Assembly (NCBI RefSeq): GCF_037893015.1
Contig: NC_133660.1
Location: 162,062,937 to 162,126,936, forward strand
Direction: 5' to 3'
Source of the DNA: Macrotis lagotis
Taxonomy: Eukaryota; Chordata; Mammalia; Peramelemorphia; Peramelidae
DNA length: 64,000 nt
The notes beneath the pieces were generated by a model. It was not told where the DNA came from and searched no databases. It worked only from the letters and a program-made list of their open reading frames with translations. The position numbers and the translations under genes are program-made. Shown here in pieces: positions 36,661-48,310 of this stretch (position 1 is the stretch's first letter; every line of letters starts with the position of its first letter).

Positions 36661-36976
36661 GCTCCTCTAAGTGAGCCTTATAGCTACCTTCTCAGAAGGA
36701 TATTTTTAAATAACTGAAGGGAGGGCTAAATTTGCGAGTGAAAATTTAAAATTCCTCTGCCTCAGAAAATGGGCTCCCTGAAAGCAGAGACTAACAGCGT
36801 CACTCCCAATAAGCATTTAATAATGATTATTGATGGATGGATGGATATGGATTAGAGGTCTTCCAGTTGAGTGAACTGAATGAACTCTCAATGAACCTCC
36901 TTTGGGGAAGCTTGCTCTGATGAAGAGATTTGCATCACTTGAAAGATTTAATTATTGTTTACACTTTCACTAAGAA

Positions 36977-36979
<3 letters not shown>

Positions 36980-37042
<63 letters not shown>

Positions 37043-37043
37043 T
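36980..37043. repeat. (GA)n simple repeat
   Basis: About 32 GA units with one AAAG interruption, some 320 bp right of the CpG island. Confidence 0.95.
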
Positions 37044-37149
37044 TGATTTAAAATTTAAAATGTTCCTGGTTTTCCCTTCCTTCAAAGAGGGAACATTAGG
37101 TAATGTACCTACCTGGAGCAAAGCCCGGCCTGAGGTGCTGAGACTACAA

Positions 37150-37339
37150 GGATTTTTTTTTTTTACGTTTTTGCAAGGCAACGGGGTTAAGTGGCTTGCC
37201 CAAGGCCACACAGCTAGGTCATTATTAAGTGCCTGGGGTCGGATTTGAACTCAGGTACTCCAGACTCCAGGATTTAAAAAAAGAGACTACTTTGTCCTCC
37301 TGAAATTCACAATAGAGCCATATGGTAAGCCTAGATAAG
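37150..37339 (-). repeat. Copy B of the duplication: SINE with tail plus unique flank
   Basis: A minus-oriented SINE with a complete tail (T run near 37152-37164), 5'-truncated at ACTCCAGGATTT. It is followed by about 50 bp of non-SINE sequence shared with copy A at 35648-35787. The SINE part is flanked by GAGACTAC at 37139-37146 and 37282-37289. Confidence 0.82.
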
Positions 37340-37943
37340 TCATTTGCCTAAGGTTTGAAATTTTTTGTGTTTGACTGATTTGATCTTTTCAGGGGCTAGG
37401 ATGCTGAATTGAGTTAGGAAGACCTGGGTTCAAATTCTGCCTCTAACCTTGGTGGCACACTGGGCTACTCAGCCTCTATTTGCTTCAGGTAACTCCCTGC
37501 TTTATCAAGTGTTTAAAGGATTCTTGGATCCCTCTTATGATCTGTCACAGAAGGATCACTTTACTCTGACTTTCCACTGAGAGGACCTCAGTCCAACCTC
37601 ATTGCTTATCCATCTCTTGATGTTACTGATCCTTTAGAAGGGAGAGGACTCTGGCTGTTGTTGTCCTTCAATTTTGAAGATCACACCAACCAAATTAATG
37701 GTATTATGATTTGCACATTATACTTTTTAGAATATGAAGTATGTCATGAAAAAAAATGCTCCTTACCTTTACCAGAACTATTTCACTCCATGGCCTGATA
37801 TTTTAGGAAACAGAACTTTATTTTGGGAGGAGTCCTTGAACCTTGAATATGATTTTTTTCCCTTCCATATCAACAAGGCACCTTGGCATTCCATAACAGC
37901 AAAGAACCATTATATGATCTGGTGACAAAATAGTGAATCACAA

Positions 37944-38093
37944 GGGGTGGCTAGGTGGCACAGTGGATAGAGCACCAGCCCTGGAGTCAGGAGTACCTGA
38001 GTTCAAATCCAGCCTCAAACACTTAATAATGACCTAGCTCTGTGGCCTTGGGCAAATCACTTGACCCCATCACCTTGCAAAAAAACCCCCTAA
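37944..38093 (+). mobile_element. WSINE1-like SINE
   Basis: Plus-oriented copy with near-identical flanks AATAGTGAATCA at left and AATAGTGAGTCA at right. Confidence 0.88.
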
Positions 38094-38444
38094 AAAATAG
38101 TGAGTCATGGCTTGCAAAGTACTGCCAATCCATCAATATGCTCTTTCTCTGAATCTCTCTCTGTGAGTCTCTTCTATTCTTGTCTCTGCTTTTGTGTCTT
38201 TATCTCTTTTGGCTTCTGTCTCTGCATCTGTGTCTCTGACTTTGCCTTTACCTGTTTCTATGTCTCTGTATTCATCTGCTACCCCAGGTGTTCATATGGT
38301 CTATTTGAGGCTGACCCATGGTAGAGCAGCATTCTGAGGTCCTATTGGCCTGATCAGCCACAGTCAGAGACACTGTAATTTGTCTCAAACATAGTGATGT
38401 CATTTTGGTCTTCAATAATGAAGGACAAAGAGCCAACCAACCAA

Positions 38445-38496
38445 TCTGTCTCTGTCTCTCTGTCTCTGTCTCTGTCTCTCTCTGTTTCTCTCTCTC

Positions 38497-38527
<31 letters not shown>

Positions 38528-38528
38528 G
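38445..38528. repeat. (TCTCTG)/(TC)n simple repeat
   Basis: Pyrimidine-only strand apart from regular G; an imperfect version extends left to about 38150. Confidence 0.9.
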
Positions 38529-40739
38529 GTTGTGTGTATTCTATACACATGCATCCAGAAGAACTCCTAGACAATCTATATTGTTCTTTATCCATGAGGT
38601 TATTGAGGCAAGAATTAGAAAAATCCAGAAATCACCTATAACAGGCTACCACTTGGTTTTCCCTTCAAAAGACTAACTCAATTATTTCAACAAATAGTAA
38701 ATTTTTCTCTGACATTTAAATGTTACTTTTAGTTATTATAATTTATATGAATAACATTTCTACAAGGAGAAAGAAATCTAATGGGCAGAAGCTATAATAG
38801 TTGGCATTTATAGACTTTAGGGTTTGCAAAGAATTTTGAACATATTATTTTAGATTTGAATTCAGATTTGTCCTGTTCTTTCCCTCCATAATACCAGACT
38901 GCCTCTCTATGTCTTATACCTCTTTTGTAGCCTTAGTGCTCTCTATAAAATGGGATCATTGGAGTTAGTTTACTGACTGATTTAAAATATGCTGTATTAC
39001 ATTCCTTCTTACAGCAAACATTAAGTCTCTGGAAGGGGTTTTAGATGTAAGTCATATAATCCATTTATAGATGAGAAGCCTGAGACCTTAGTCACAATTT
39101 GAACCCAGTAGTCTTACTCCAAATCCAATATTCTCTATTATTCCAAACTAGGTGCTCAATATTTGTTTGCTTATTAATGATGAAGGAGATAAGGAGGGTT
39201 AAAAGAAGAAGCAGGAATAGGTAGAAATACTATGGAAAGACCTCCTTTAGACAGATTTTTGTAAATGGAAGTTTAATTAGAAATGATATTAAACAATTTT
39301 TCTATTAATAATATGCAGTGAAAAAGAGCGTGTCTTTAAAATGCCTTAGAGGTTGAAATACAGTAAAGATTCTTGAAATCAAAAATGTCCTTTTCCTTCA
39401 ATTCTGGGAGCAAGTTCCTCTCCAAACAATCCACAATCATTATGCACAAATTCTCGAAATTCGCTGAGGTGTGAGGATCAAACTGTTGAGCTAGCAAGTC
39501 CTATCATGTAAGTGGACTGACATTTTATCTATGTGACATCAGCAGTTTTTTGATTTTCTGGTGGTCTGCTGCCTGCTGCCATCAAGGTTTGTCTGACTTG
39601 CTTGGTGACTTCATGTATGGATAGATGTAGATATTGTGCCAGGTCGTAGGGGCTTATGGAAGGACTTTTCAGAATGAAGTAAAGGGGTTTATTTCATCTC
39701 TTTCCCTGTAGAAACAGAAGTCCAACACTACAAATGTGTTTCTGCCCCCTTTGGGTACTTATTCAAACTCATTTGTTTGTTGGTTGGAAAAGGTAGCTGA
39801 GAACCCTTAAAGGTATGTAAAAAAATTTAAGTTTAACATTTTTCTTTTTTACACTTCAAATTCTTAATATTATTTTCTTTTCTTTATAAAAACCACACCA
39901 AAACTTTTGAGAGACCCTGTGTTTCCTAATCTTCATTTATCTATGTATCTGTTTAAGGGAAGAAGATTTCCCCAGATGTCAGAACACTGATGTCACTGGC
40001 AATAGCACTTCCTTGAAACAATAAGATACTCAGTACTCTTTCCAGAATTTTATATTTGTAGATGTCATGAGATAGGGGAAAAACCCTAAATTTTTCTCTT
40101 ATATATTCTGTGATAATCTTTTTATACTTTATTGCTAAGTGAATGGAATATCATTACATGGGATGAACCAGACCTCTGATTTCATTCATTCAGTCAATAG
40201 TCGGTAAGCACGAGTGGTGGGGATATAAAGAAAGGTAAAAAATAGCAGCAAAGTTGGGAATTCAAGCTGAGCTAACCATTCCCAATGCTGTCAGCAGATT
40301 TTCTTCAATGTATAGTCTTAGACAATTGCCCAGGTCACTTAGAGTTTAAATGACTTGCTTAGGGGTCAGCCAGTCTATAAGGTATCAGAGTCAGGGACTC
40401 CAGGATTTCCTGACTCTGTGGTTGGCTTTCTATCCACTTTACCAGCCTGCCTCTCTGTCTATCACTGCATAGTCCTTTGTTGTTTTTTTTTTTTAACTCT
40501 ATTGTAAACTTTTATATAAAGAGCATATTCCCACTGAGGTTCAGATTCAGGTAACATCTATAAAGTATTTGAAACAACAAGGTGAAAACCATTCATGGAA
40601 AGTCATACATATCTATAAATAAGAGGACTCCAGAAGCTTTATTTGTCTTTCCATCTCCAGGAGTTTTCCTTTAGAGGTTTGGATGAGTAAGTATTGGTGG
40701 GGTGTATTAGAAGATTCCGGCTTAGATAGGATTTGAGCT

Positions 40740-40975
40740 AGATTGGGTGGACACTAGGTGGCGCCATGGTGCTGCTTAGAGCTGCAAGTCAGGTAGACTC
40801 GTGAAGTCAAATCCAGCCTTCCCAGCTGGGCAATCTTGGATAAGTCACTGTTTACCTCAGTTTCCTCATCTGTAGAATGAGCTGGAGTAGGAAATAGCAA
40901 ACCACTCCATTATCTTTGTCAAGAAAACTCCAAATGGGGTCACAGAGAGTCAAACTACTAAAAAACATTGATTGA
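40740..40975 (+). repeat. Mar1/Mon1-type CORE-SINE
   Basis: Contains CTCAGTTTCCTCATCTGTAG, then GAGCTGGAGTAGGAAATAGC and CCAAATGGGGTCACAGAGAG. This is the characteristic 3' half of marsupial CORE-SINEs. Confidence 0.8.
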
Positions 40976-41559
40976 ATTACAACAATCCCTAAGGTACCTG
41001 CTCTGAAATGCTGTTTTTATGAATGTTGTAAGTCATAATTACATGAATCATGTAAGTCTTTGTGAAACTATCTGGAACAAAAATTATTTTAAAGAGATGA
41101 CCTAGGCATATTCAAAGAACACAGATAATAATGTTATCATAACAGCAACATTATTTTTGAGAAGACCAGTTCATGATTTTGAACCAAGACCCTTTTAGAA
41201 TAGTGATTTACAAAACAAGGGTCCTTAAGGGGCCTGCTGACTGGTTGCTCATGTATCGATGTTTAAACTATGACATTGTATATACTTTTGTTTTTGACAA
41301 TAATTTACTTTTTTACAATGTTATGTTATTTGCAACATATTTATTATTAATATAAAATGATTTACAACACAATAAGCTTTTATTGATCTACATCATCATG
41401 GTTTTTACTAGTATCCTCACTTCTTCTAGAGAGCTGTCCCAAATGATTAATTGTATTTTTTAAAGATAAAAAAATCAGTACAGCTGATAGATACATTGAA
41501 AAATTCCAAAACATGTACAATATGTAATACCTGTGGACTTCCCAGTTCATGAAGGAGAG

Positions 41560-42260
41560 TCCTCTTATATCTCCTTAATTTAAATCCTGCTTGATCTATA
41601 TAGTTTTGTTATATTCACTTTTATTTACTGTGTATTCTTTCAACAACTACATTGTTGTCATTATTGTGTATATAATTTTCTTGACTCTACTTAGTTCACT
41701 CTGTATTAATTCATATAGATTTTTCCATGCTTCTCTGTATTTATCACATATATAATTTCTTTTTTGTTGTTGTTTTATTATTTATTTTTGAGTAAGATTT
41801 TTTCCCCAATTACATACAAAATCAATTTTCAGTATTCACTTTTAAAAAATTTCTGGGTTCCCAATGTTTCTCCACAATATGGCAAACCACCTGATGTCAT
41901 ACATGGGTAATTATGCAAAACACATTTTCGTATTGGTCATGTAAAAAAAAACCCACAACAAAATCATGAAAAAACAAAGTGAAAAATAAAGAACTTCAAT
42001 CTGAATCTAGACTATCAGTTCTTTCTCTGAAGATGGTTAGCATTTTCATATTTCTGTGAATAGCTACATCATTCACAATTAATCACCATACTAGTGATCC
42101 TAGGTCTGGTCTTTTCATTCTTTATCAGTTCATGTAAGTGCTTCCATATTTTTCTGATATTCACCTGCTTGTCATTTCTAACAGCATAATTGTATTCCAT
42201 TACAATAATACACCACAATTTGTTCAATCATTTCCCAATTCTGCTTAACTGAACAACAGA
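41560..42260 (-). mobile_element. Old L1 3'-end fragments, minus orientation
   Basis: Two blocks (about 41560-41757 and 41765-42260) read as diverged L1 3' sequence on the minus strand. The second starts with T-rich sequence and ends near CCACAATTTGTTCAATCATT. The second appears inserted into or beside the first. Confidence 0.6.
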
Positions 42261-42839
42261 ATAGTTAATACTGGGTTTAAGTTTGTAGTTAGACTTCTGG
42301 TAACTTCATCTATCTATCTAAAACATAGTCACAGTTTTGGGAATGATCTTAGAAGACCTGTAAGAGGAAAATAGCTGCTAAAAAACCCAAGCACTTTACC
42401 TTTAGGAGAGATGCACAATTACCCTAAGAGTTTATTGTTTTAGAATTGTGGGTAAAGTTCAGATTAGTGATTTTGCAAGGCTTGCTTATCTGACTGGAGA
42501 GGAGATAGGAGAATCACTAACTAGAAGAACAAAGTATTCAGTGAAAATTCAAGTTAAGCCCTGAAAAGAGCAACATATTTCAGTACCATGCTATAATTGC
42601 TTTTCATGCTGATCATAAGATTAGATCTGAAAGGAATCTTAGAGATCATCTGGTTCAATCCTAATATACAAAAGAAGAAACTGTCCCATCGAGAGGCTAT
42701 GACCTATCCAAAGTCAGACAAATAGTTAGCAGCAGAGCTATAATTTGTAGCTTGGCCAGTTCATTTAAACTCTCTTGCCTTCACTTCATCTGTAAGATGG
42801 TGAGAATAACTTTTTCAAGAGTGGTACAGAAGACAAAAC

Positions 42840-43060
42840 ACTGAACATGGGTTAGGTAGACCTGAATTCAAATTTGGCCTCAGATATTTACCAGCTGTGT
42901 GAGCCTGGACAAATCACTTAATTCTGTTTGCCTTAGTTTGCTCATTTGTAAAATGAGTTGGAGAAGGAAATGGCAAACCACTCTAGTATCTCTGCAAAAA
43001 GAAAACCCCAAATGGGGTATGAAGAGTTGAGCATGACTGAAATCTCTGAACAATAGCAAA
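42840..43060 (+). repeat. Mar1/Mon1-type CORE-SINE
   Basis: Has the GAGTTGGAGAAGGAAATGGC and CCCCAAATGGGGTATGAAGA motifs after a TGTGAGCCTGGACAAATCAC core. Confidence 0.8.
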
Positions 43061-43111
43061 CTTTTCCAGAAGGTTGTGTGAGGAAAAATAGTTTGTAATA
43101 GAGTGCTCTCA

Positions 43112-43261
43112 ATTGGGGTAGCCAGATGATGCATTGGATAGAGTACTAGCCCTGGAATCAAGAAGACCTGAATTCAGATATGACCTTGATATTTGATACT
43201 TACTTGCTATGTGACCTTCAGCAAGGCACTTAACTCCATTGTCCCCCCCACACACACAAAA
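43112..43261 (+). mobile_element. WSINE1-like SINE, old
   Basis: Diverged plus-oriented copy (GGGGTAGCCAGATGATGCAT) flanked by AGAGTGCT on both sides. Confidence 0.72.
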
Positions 43262-43864
43262 AGAGTGCTATGGAAATGGTAAGAGTTATTGTTAAAAAGT
43301 ATTCTTTTAACAACAAGGTTTCATCTTTAAATATGCTGAAGAGCCATTCATGTAGGTATCTAACATTCTCACCATTTTCAGTTCCTTCCTTGTCCTGACA
43401 TGCTTTCTCTCAAAGTAACTTGTCCAGGGTCACAAGTGACTTCTAGCAACTCAAATAAGGAACATTCTTTGCTATTAATTCCTCCTTACTCCTGTTTTCA
43501 CATGCTTTTCATTCTAGGTGTTTTATTCCAAGTTATAACTTTCTCCTTGACTAGGTCAAAAAGTATAAAATAGTCATAAAACCAAGTTCTGGTTCCTAGA
43601 GATGTCCAGGCAAGACCTGGAATAGGCTATAGATGATTTTTCTAGTTCGTGTAGTGATTTTGATTAATTTCTTTTGAAGAAATATCCTTAATTTTTGCCT
43701 TCTTTGAAAATATTTAACAGTAGCTTTGGTTTGTAGAAAAAGTCCCTTTACGCTGTTACTGTCTGGTGTTCTGATTTTGTTTCCTTTCCTCCCCTTTCTA
43801 CTTCTCTCCCATTGGAGGAATTCTACACTATTTTCTCTTTATAGAGTCATTAGATAGTATACAT

Positions 43865-44110
43865 TGTGGGTAGCTAGGAGTGCTAGGTATGAAATCAGAA
43901 AGACTCATCTTCCTGAGTCCAAATTTGACCCTCAGACAATTACTAGGTATCTGACTGTGGACAAGTCATTTAATCCTATTTGCTTCAGTTCCTCATCTAT
44001 AAAATGAGCCGGAGAAAGAAATGGCAAGTCACTCCAGTATTTTTGCCAAGAAAATCCGAAATGGGGTCATGAAAAGTCAGATACCTGATACAACTGAACA
44101 ATAACAAATG
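43865..44110 (+). repeat. Mar1/Mon1-type CORE-SINE
   Basis: Diverged copy with GGAGAAAGAAATGGCAAGTC and GAAATGGGGTCATGAAAAGT motifs. Confidence 0.75.
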
Positions 44111-44245
44111 CTGTCTGCATGCATATAAATTGCAGCATGCAATGTGAAAGATTACATGCAGTTTTACCATTAAATTCTGATTTTAAATTTAGGGACTAGA
44201 TAGTACCTATTTCTCTGCCAAGAGAGAACAGAAGAGGAGATACAA

Positions 44246-44282
44246 TGTGTGTGTGTGTGTATATGTGTGTGTGTACATGTGT
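44246..44282. repeat. (GT)n simple repeat
   Basis: GT run with one ATAT and one ACAT interruption. Confidence 0.9.
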
Positions 44283-46001
44283 ACTTCCATGTTTTGACTA
44301 AAGGTATATCCTAGTGGTAGGGCTATGCCCCATTGACTTTGGATCCATACATTTTTGACATTCAGTTCTACCAGTTTCCTTCCCTTTCCATGCCTTCCAC
44401 CATGAAAACAAAGAAAACAAAACTGTCAATGGAGGAAAAGTCTGCAGTGTCAGGTTATATAAAAAAAATAGTACTAAATGATAGAATTATCACAACTGTC
44501 TCCTACATTCTTTAAAAATATTGGAACTGAAAAAGAAAATCTAGTGTTCATAATAAGTGACTACTAGTTTAGATTGTTTATAGTAGATTGTTTTAAGGGA
44601 TTTGCTATTTTAGGAAATTAATAAGCAACGGATTTTAACTAATCTTTGGTTTCATATAAACATGATTTTGGTATAAACATGATTAAATTTGAACTAGATT
44701 TCACTCAGTACAAATTTAAAAAAATCCAGAATCTCCATATATATCTATACAAACATGTGTGTATATATATATGTACATATATATGTACACATATATCCAT
44801 GCATATGTATAGATGTAACCAATGTTTGGAGTGTTTGGACTGACCTCCCGTGGGAAGAAGTTTGAAACCTATGAGTGCTGAGAATTATAATCCTTCCCCT
44901 TAGAGAGACTGTAGTGCTTTCTGAACAGGGGAGGAGTAAAAAGTGGGGAAAATTTCCTTCAACCATTGAGTGAGCTGAAGCTCATTCCCAGCTATGAAGC
45001 TTGGAAAAGGAGAGGACAGAAACAAATTTTGAAGGAGACAAAAAGAAAGTCAGATGGGTAGAATATGTGTTTTTGAATAGATGCACAAGAATATATAATT
45101 TAAGTAGCTAATATCCTCTGCCTTGTAAAACTCTTGCTAAGAAATGTGATTGAATTGTTTTCGCTCTGAAAGACTAATTAATTTGAAGTGCTTTAATCAC
45201 CCCCCCATTTCTACCTCAAAAATGGCAAAAATTTGTTCCTAAATTTCTCTCTTCTTGATCTGTTTATAATACCTGATTTAAATCATATCTTTGACAGTGC
45301 CTTCCCCTTAAACATAAAATTATGATTACTCTAAACTTCTCTATAATGCATGCTTATAGATTAATTGAAGACAGTGGAGAGGGCAGTAGAAAATGCCAAT
45401 GACTATTTTGCTATAGTCAGGACAAAAATAGGTCAGAAAATTAGACATCTCTTTAATTTGCTAGACTTTTCTATCTGGACTGAGCCAATCGTGATGGAAT
45501 CTGATGGTTCTTGTCTTTATTAATAACTTTTTATAAACTTAGAGAGACATAATCCACATCAGTCAAGATCATTCCCTTAGGTTAAACTTTGTTGAATCAG
45601 ATTCAGGGATGATATATAATAAAGACACATTAGGGAAGCCCAAGTCTCTAAAGTGTGGGATTTGGGGGTAAATATGTAGACTAAGAGAAGGTTATTTCTT
45701 AGAACTATCTAATGGGAAGAAAGGGACATAGTCTGCAAAGATTCTTCATTTCTACATTACCATAGTGAGAATGAAAGCCCTTTTTCAGCCAAACCTTCAC
45801 AGCTGTAAATATTGTAAATATTTTCAATTTCTATGGAAATCTCACTTAAATGTTTTTAAAATTGCCTAAGATCCACACATTTGAAAACTTTTATCAGCCT
45901 CTAATTATGAGTACACCAAGCTATAGATTGAATTGAGGGCATATCTCTACTCTCAATACTTTTTAGTAATTAGATAATTCATTCGTCATTCTGTAAACAA
46001 T

Positions 46002-46007
46002 TTTATT
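46002..46007 (-). terminator. Candidate EXOC1L poly(A) signal AATAAA
   Basis: The minus strand has AATAAA about 225 nt downstream of the EXOC1L stop codon, in unique sequence. It is the first canonical hexamer after the stop. Cleavage would fall near 45980-45990. Confidence 0.55.
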
Positions 46008-46229
46008 TATCATTATTAGCTGACTCCTTCAATAGTTAGTAAAGAAAAATTAGGTAGACAGGAACAAAATACTGAGTAGTTAAGAGTAAATTGACATCTC
46101 ACTTCATTCACTTATTCATTTTCTTTTCACAAAAATGTAGTTACTAATAAAGAGAGAAGAATCAAGTAATAATATTTAACATGAAATTTTTTAAAATTGG
46201 GAGGCTATTAATGAAAGTAACATATAGTA

Positions 46230-46496
46230 TTAAAGTGGCAGGGGACAGAGAGAAAGACACACGAGATTGAAAGCATAGAAGCATATTCTCATAAGGACTA
46301 AACAGTCCTTGTTGTTGGAAGACCAAATTGAATCATCATTTATGTAGGTAGTATCAAAGTTCACAATTTGTAGGTCCTTTTTAAGATAAGCATGATTCAA
46401 TTTGTTTACGGTTCGGGCAAAGGAATATTTGGAAGCACAACTATAAGCTTCCAAACTGTAGACTTTCTTGAAATGCAGATCAAAAAATGGGTTATC
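46230..46496 (-). CDS. EXOC1L: EXOC1L last coding exon
   Basis: The minus strand, from a TTTTCTTTTAG acceptor, reads [20 protein letters not shown] and continues through [18 protein letters not shown] to a hydrophobic, cysteine-containing tail ending CPLPL and TAA at 46230-46232. This is the C-terminus of EXOC1-like, a small protein of about 172 residues in human that consists only of the Sec3 PH-like module with its own tail. Its biochemical function is not established; phosphoinositide binding would be an inference from homology. The exon is phase 0 at its start and has no lesion. It is homologous to the EXOC1 exon at 26454-26613, but ends in a stop instead of splicing onward. Confidence 0.95.
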   Translation of the reverse strand, partial: DNPFFDLHFKKVYSLEAYSCASKYSFARTVNKLNHAYLKKDLQIVNFDTTYINDDSIWSSNNKDCLVLMRICFYAFNLVCLSLCPLPL

Positions 46497-47352
46497 CTAA
46501 AAGAAAAAAGGGAAGAAAAGTATTTTTGTCATAATCACTGAGACAGACACAGTTTCACTGTTTTCCATAGTTATCATGTTTACTAGTCTTTTAAAATCTC
46601 AATATGACATGTTTCTAAAAGTCAGAAATAATCCTTATAAACATATTCGTTTAAAAATTAATGTTCTAATATATTTCTTTTCTTCCCCCCCCCTTGGCAA
46701 GGAACTATAAAGTTAAATAATTTTAGTGGTACACGTGTTTTTTCCCTCATCATACATATGAACACTATCTGGGACTATTGAATTACTAAACCCGATTGTC
46801 CAGCCTTCTCTGTGCATGTGGGTTTATTTGAAAATAGGAAATAGCATGCTAATATGAACCTTCTTAAAGGCCCCAAGGAGGGCCAAAAGGAGTTTTCTCT
46901 TCATCCTCTGAATGCTGTAATACTTTCCCCATCCCAAGCTCAGAGATGAAACATCAAATTTTTTACCATTCATATATTACATGCCATCAATCTACTGACT
47001 TTGAAGAATACAAGACTAATCCTGGCATGAAATATAAGCCAATTCATTTGTGATTTGACATTATCGTTGGATCTAATCAAACCATTATTAATTTGGTATT
47101 GACAATCTTATAAATAAATACTTATTTTAGGAGATAAATAAGTCCCTTTTATTCCTGTTGAAATAATTTATTCTTCAGTGAATTTGCATTCCCATTTTAA
47201 CTAAATTCCCTTCTGAAATTGGCAGGACTAATTTTTCATGTCTCAGCTATATCCAAATGACCAAATAGTTGCGAAATCAATTTATATATACTTTATTCAA
47301 GTATGACAATCTGCCTATTCCTAAATTATGTTTAATTTTATGTTTTTCAATC

Positions 47353-47494
47353 TTTTTTTTTTTTTAAGATTTTTCAAGGCAATGGGGTTAAGTGGCTTGC
47401 CCAAGGCCACACAGCTAGGTAATTATTGGGTGTCTGAGGCTGGATTCCTTACTCCAAGGCCAGTACTCTATCCACTGCGCCACCTAGCCGCCCC
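47353..47494 (-). mobile_element. WSINE1-like SINE
   Basis: Minus-oriented copy with a deletion of the B-box segment (GGCTGGATT joins CCTTACTCC). Ends CGCCACCTAGCCGCCCC. Confidence 0.87.
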
Positions 47495-47729
47495 CTATGG
47501 TTTTCATTCTTAATTCTTCAAAACAAGATGAAAACTTTTTTCTAATAATGAACAAATTGCATTATCTCCATACTCTATTTGTAATTGCAACATAGTGCTT
47601 CCCCCCCCCCCAACTTTTTAAACACAAGTCTCCTTTGATTCAATTCAATGGTCTTCTTAAAGCCCATAAGAAACATATTGAAGATATTTTTTAAAAAATA
47701 CGCATTTGGTTAGGAAATACATACACAAG

Positions 47730-48310
47730 GTCTCGTATGAGAAGGTAACCAATGGAAGGAGCAAAACTTAAATAAAAACCAAGTTGTAAAGGATGTTATC
47801 AGATGAAATGCTGTTCTGTTATTGGCAATGATGAACAGGATTCTTACTATAAGTAAAAAAACTTATAAGCAGATGCAGTGGGAAATGTACTATATACAAA
47901 GTAGCAGCAATATTGCAGGATGATTAGTTGTGAAAGACCTACCTTTTCTCAGCAATGTGTGACCCAAGAGAACCCTGAAGGACTTTTGCTTTCCATCCCA
48001 AAGACAGAGCTGATGGTGTCTCAACAAAGATTGAAGCATACTTTTTTTGTCCTTTCACTTTATTTTTCTTGATGTTTCTTTTTTAGGGTGGATTATTTTT
48101 ACTTTTAGAACATGATATTGTAGTAATGTTTTTCATGACTACACATTTTAAATATATATCAAATAACTTGCTTTCTCCATGAGGAGGAGTGAATGGGGAA
48201 TAAAGTAGGAGAAAGAAAGAATTTGGAGCTCAAAGTTTTGGAAGTAAATGTTGAAAGTTTTTTTTGCCTATAAACAGGGGAAAAATAAAATAAAATTTAG
48301 AAAAGGATGT
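47730..48310 (+). mobile_element. L1 3' end, plus orientation
   Basis: Matches the marsupial L1 3' end pattern: AGCAATATTGCAGGATGATT, then AGATTGAAGCATACTTTTTT, then an A-rich tail with AATAAAATAAAATTT near 48290-48300. 5'-truncated. Confidence 0.7.

Larger units (their letters stand above)
36661..45980. other. Intergenic region between EXOC1 promoter and EXOC1L 3' end
   Basis: No conserved exon was found. It contains simple repeats at 36980-37043, 38445-38528 and 44246-44282, and the second copy of the duplicated block at 37199-37339. SINEs lie at 37944-38093 and 43112-43261, CORE-SINEs at about 40740-40975, 42840-43060 and 43865-44110, and L1 remnants at about 41560-42260. Around 38700-40700 I see nothing recognisable except a possible SINE remnant at 40320-40450. 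Confidence 0.7.

Noticed and set aside
36948-37248. Open frames with Glu-Arg or Ser-Leu repeats
   Set aside because: Produced by the (GA)n tract and a SINE.
38272-38641. Open frames with Arg-Glu or Ser-Leu-Ser repeats
   Set aside because: Produced by the TCTCTG repeat; low complexity only.
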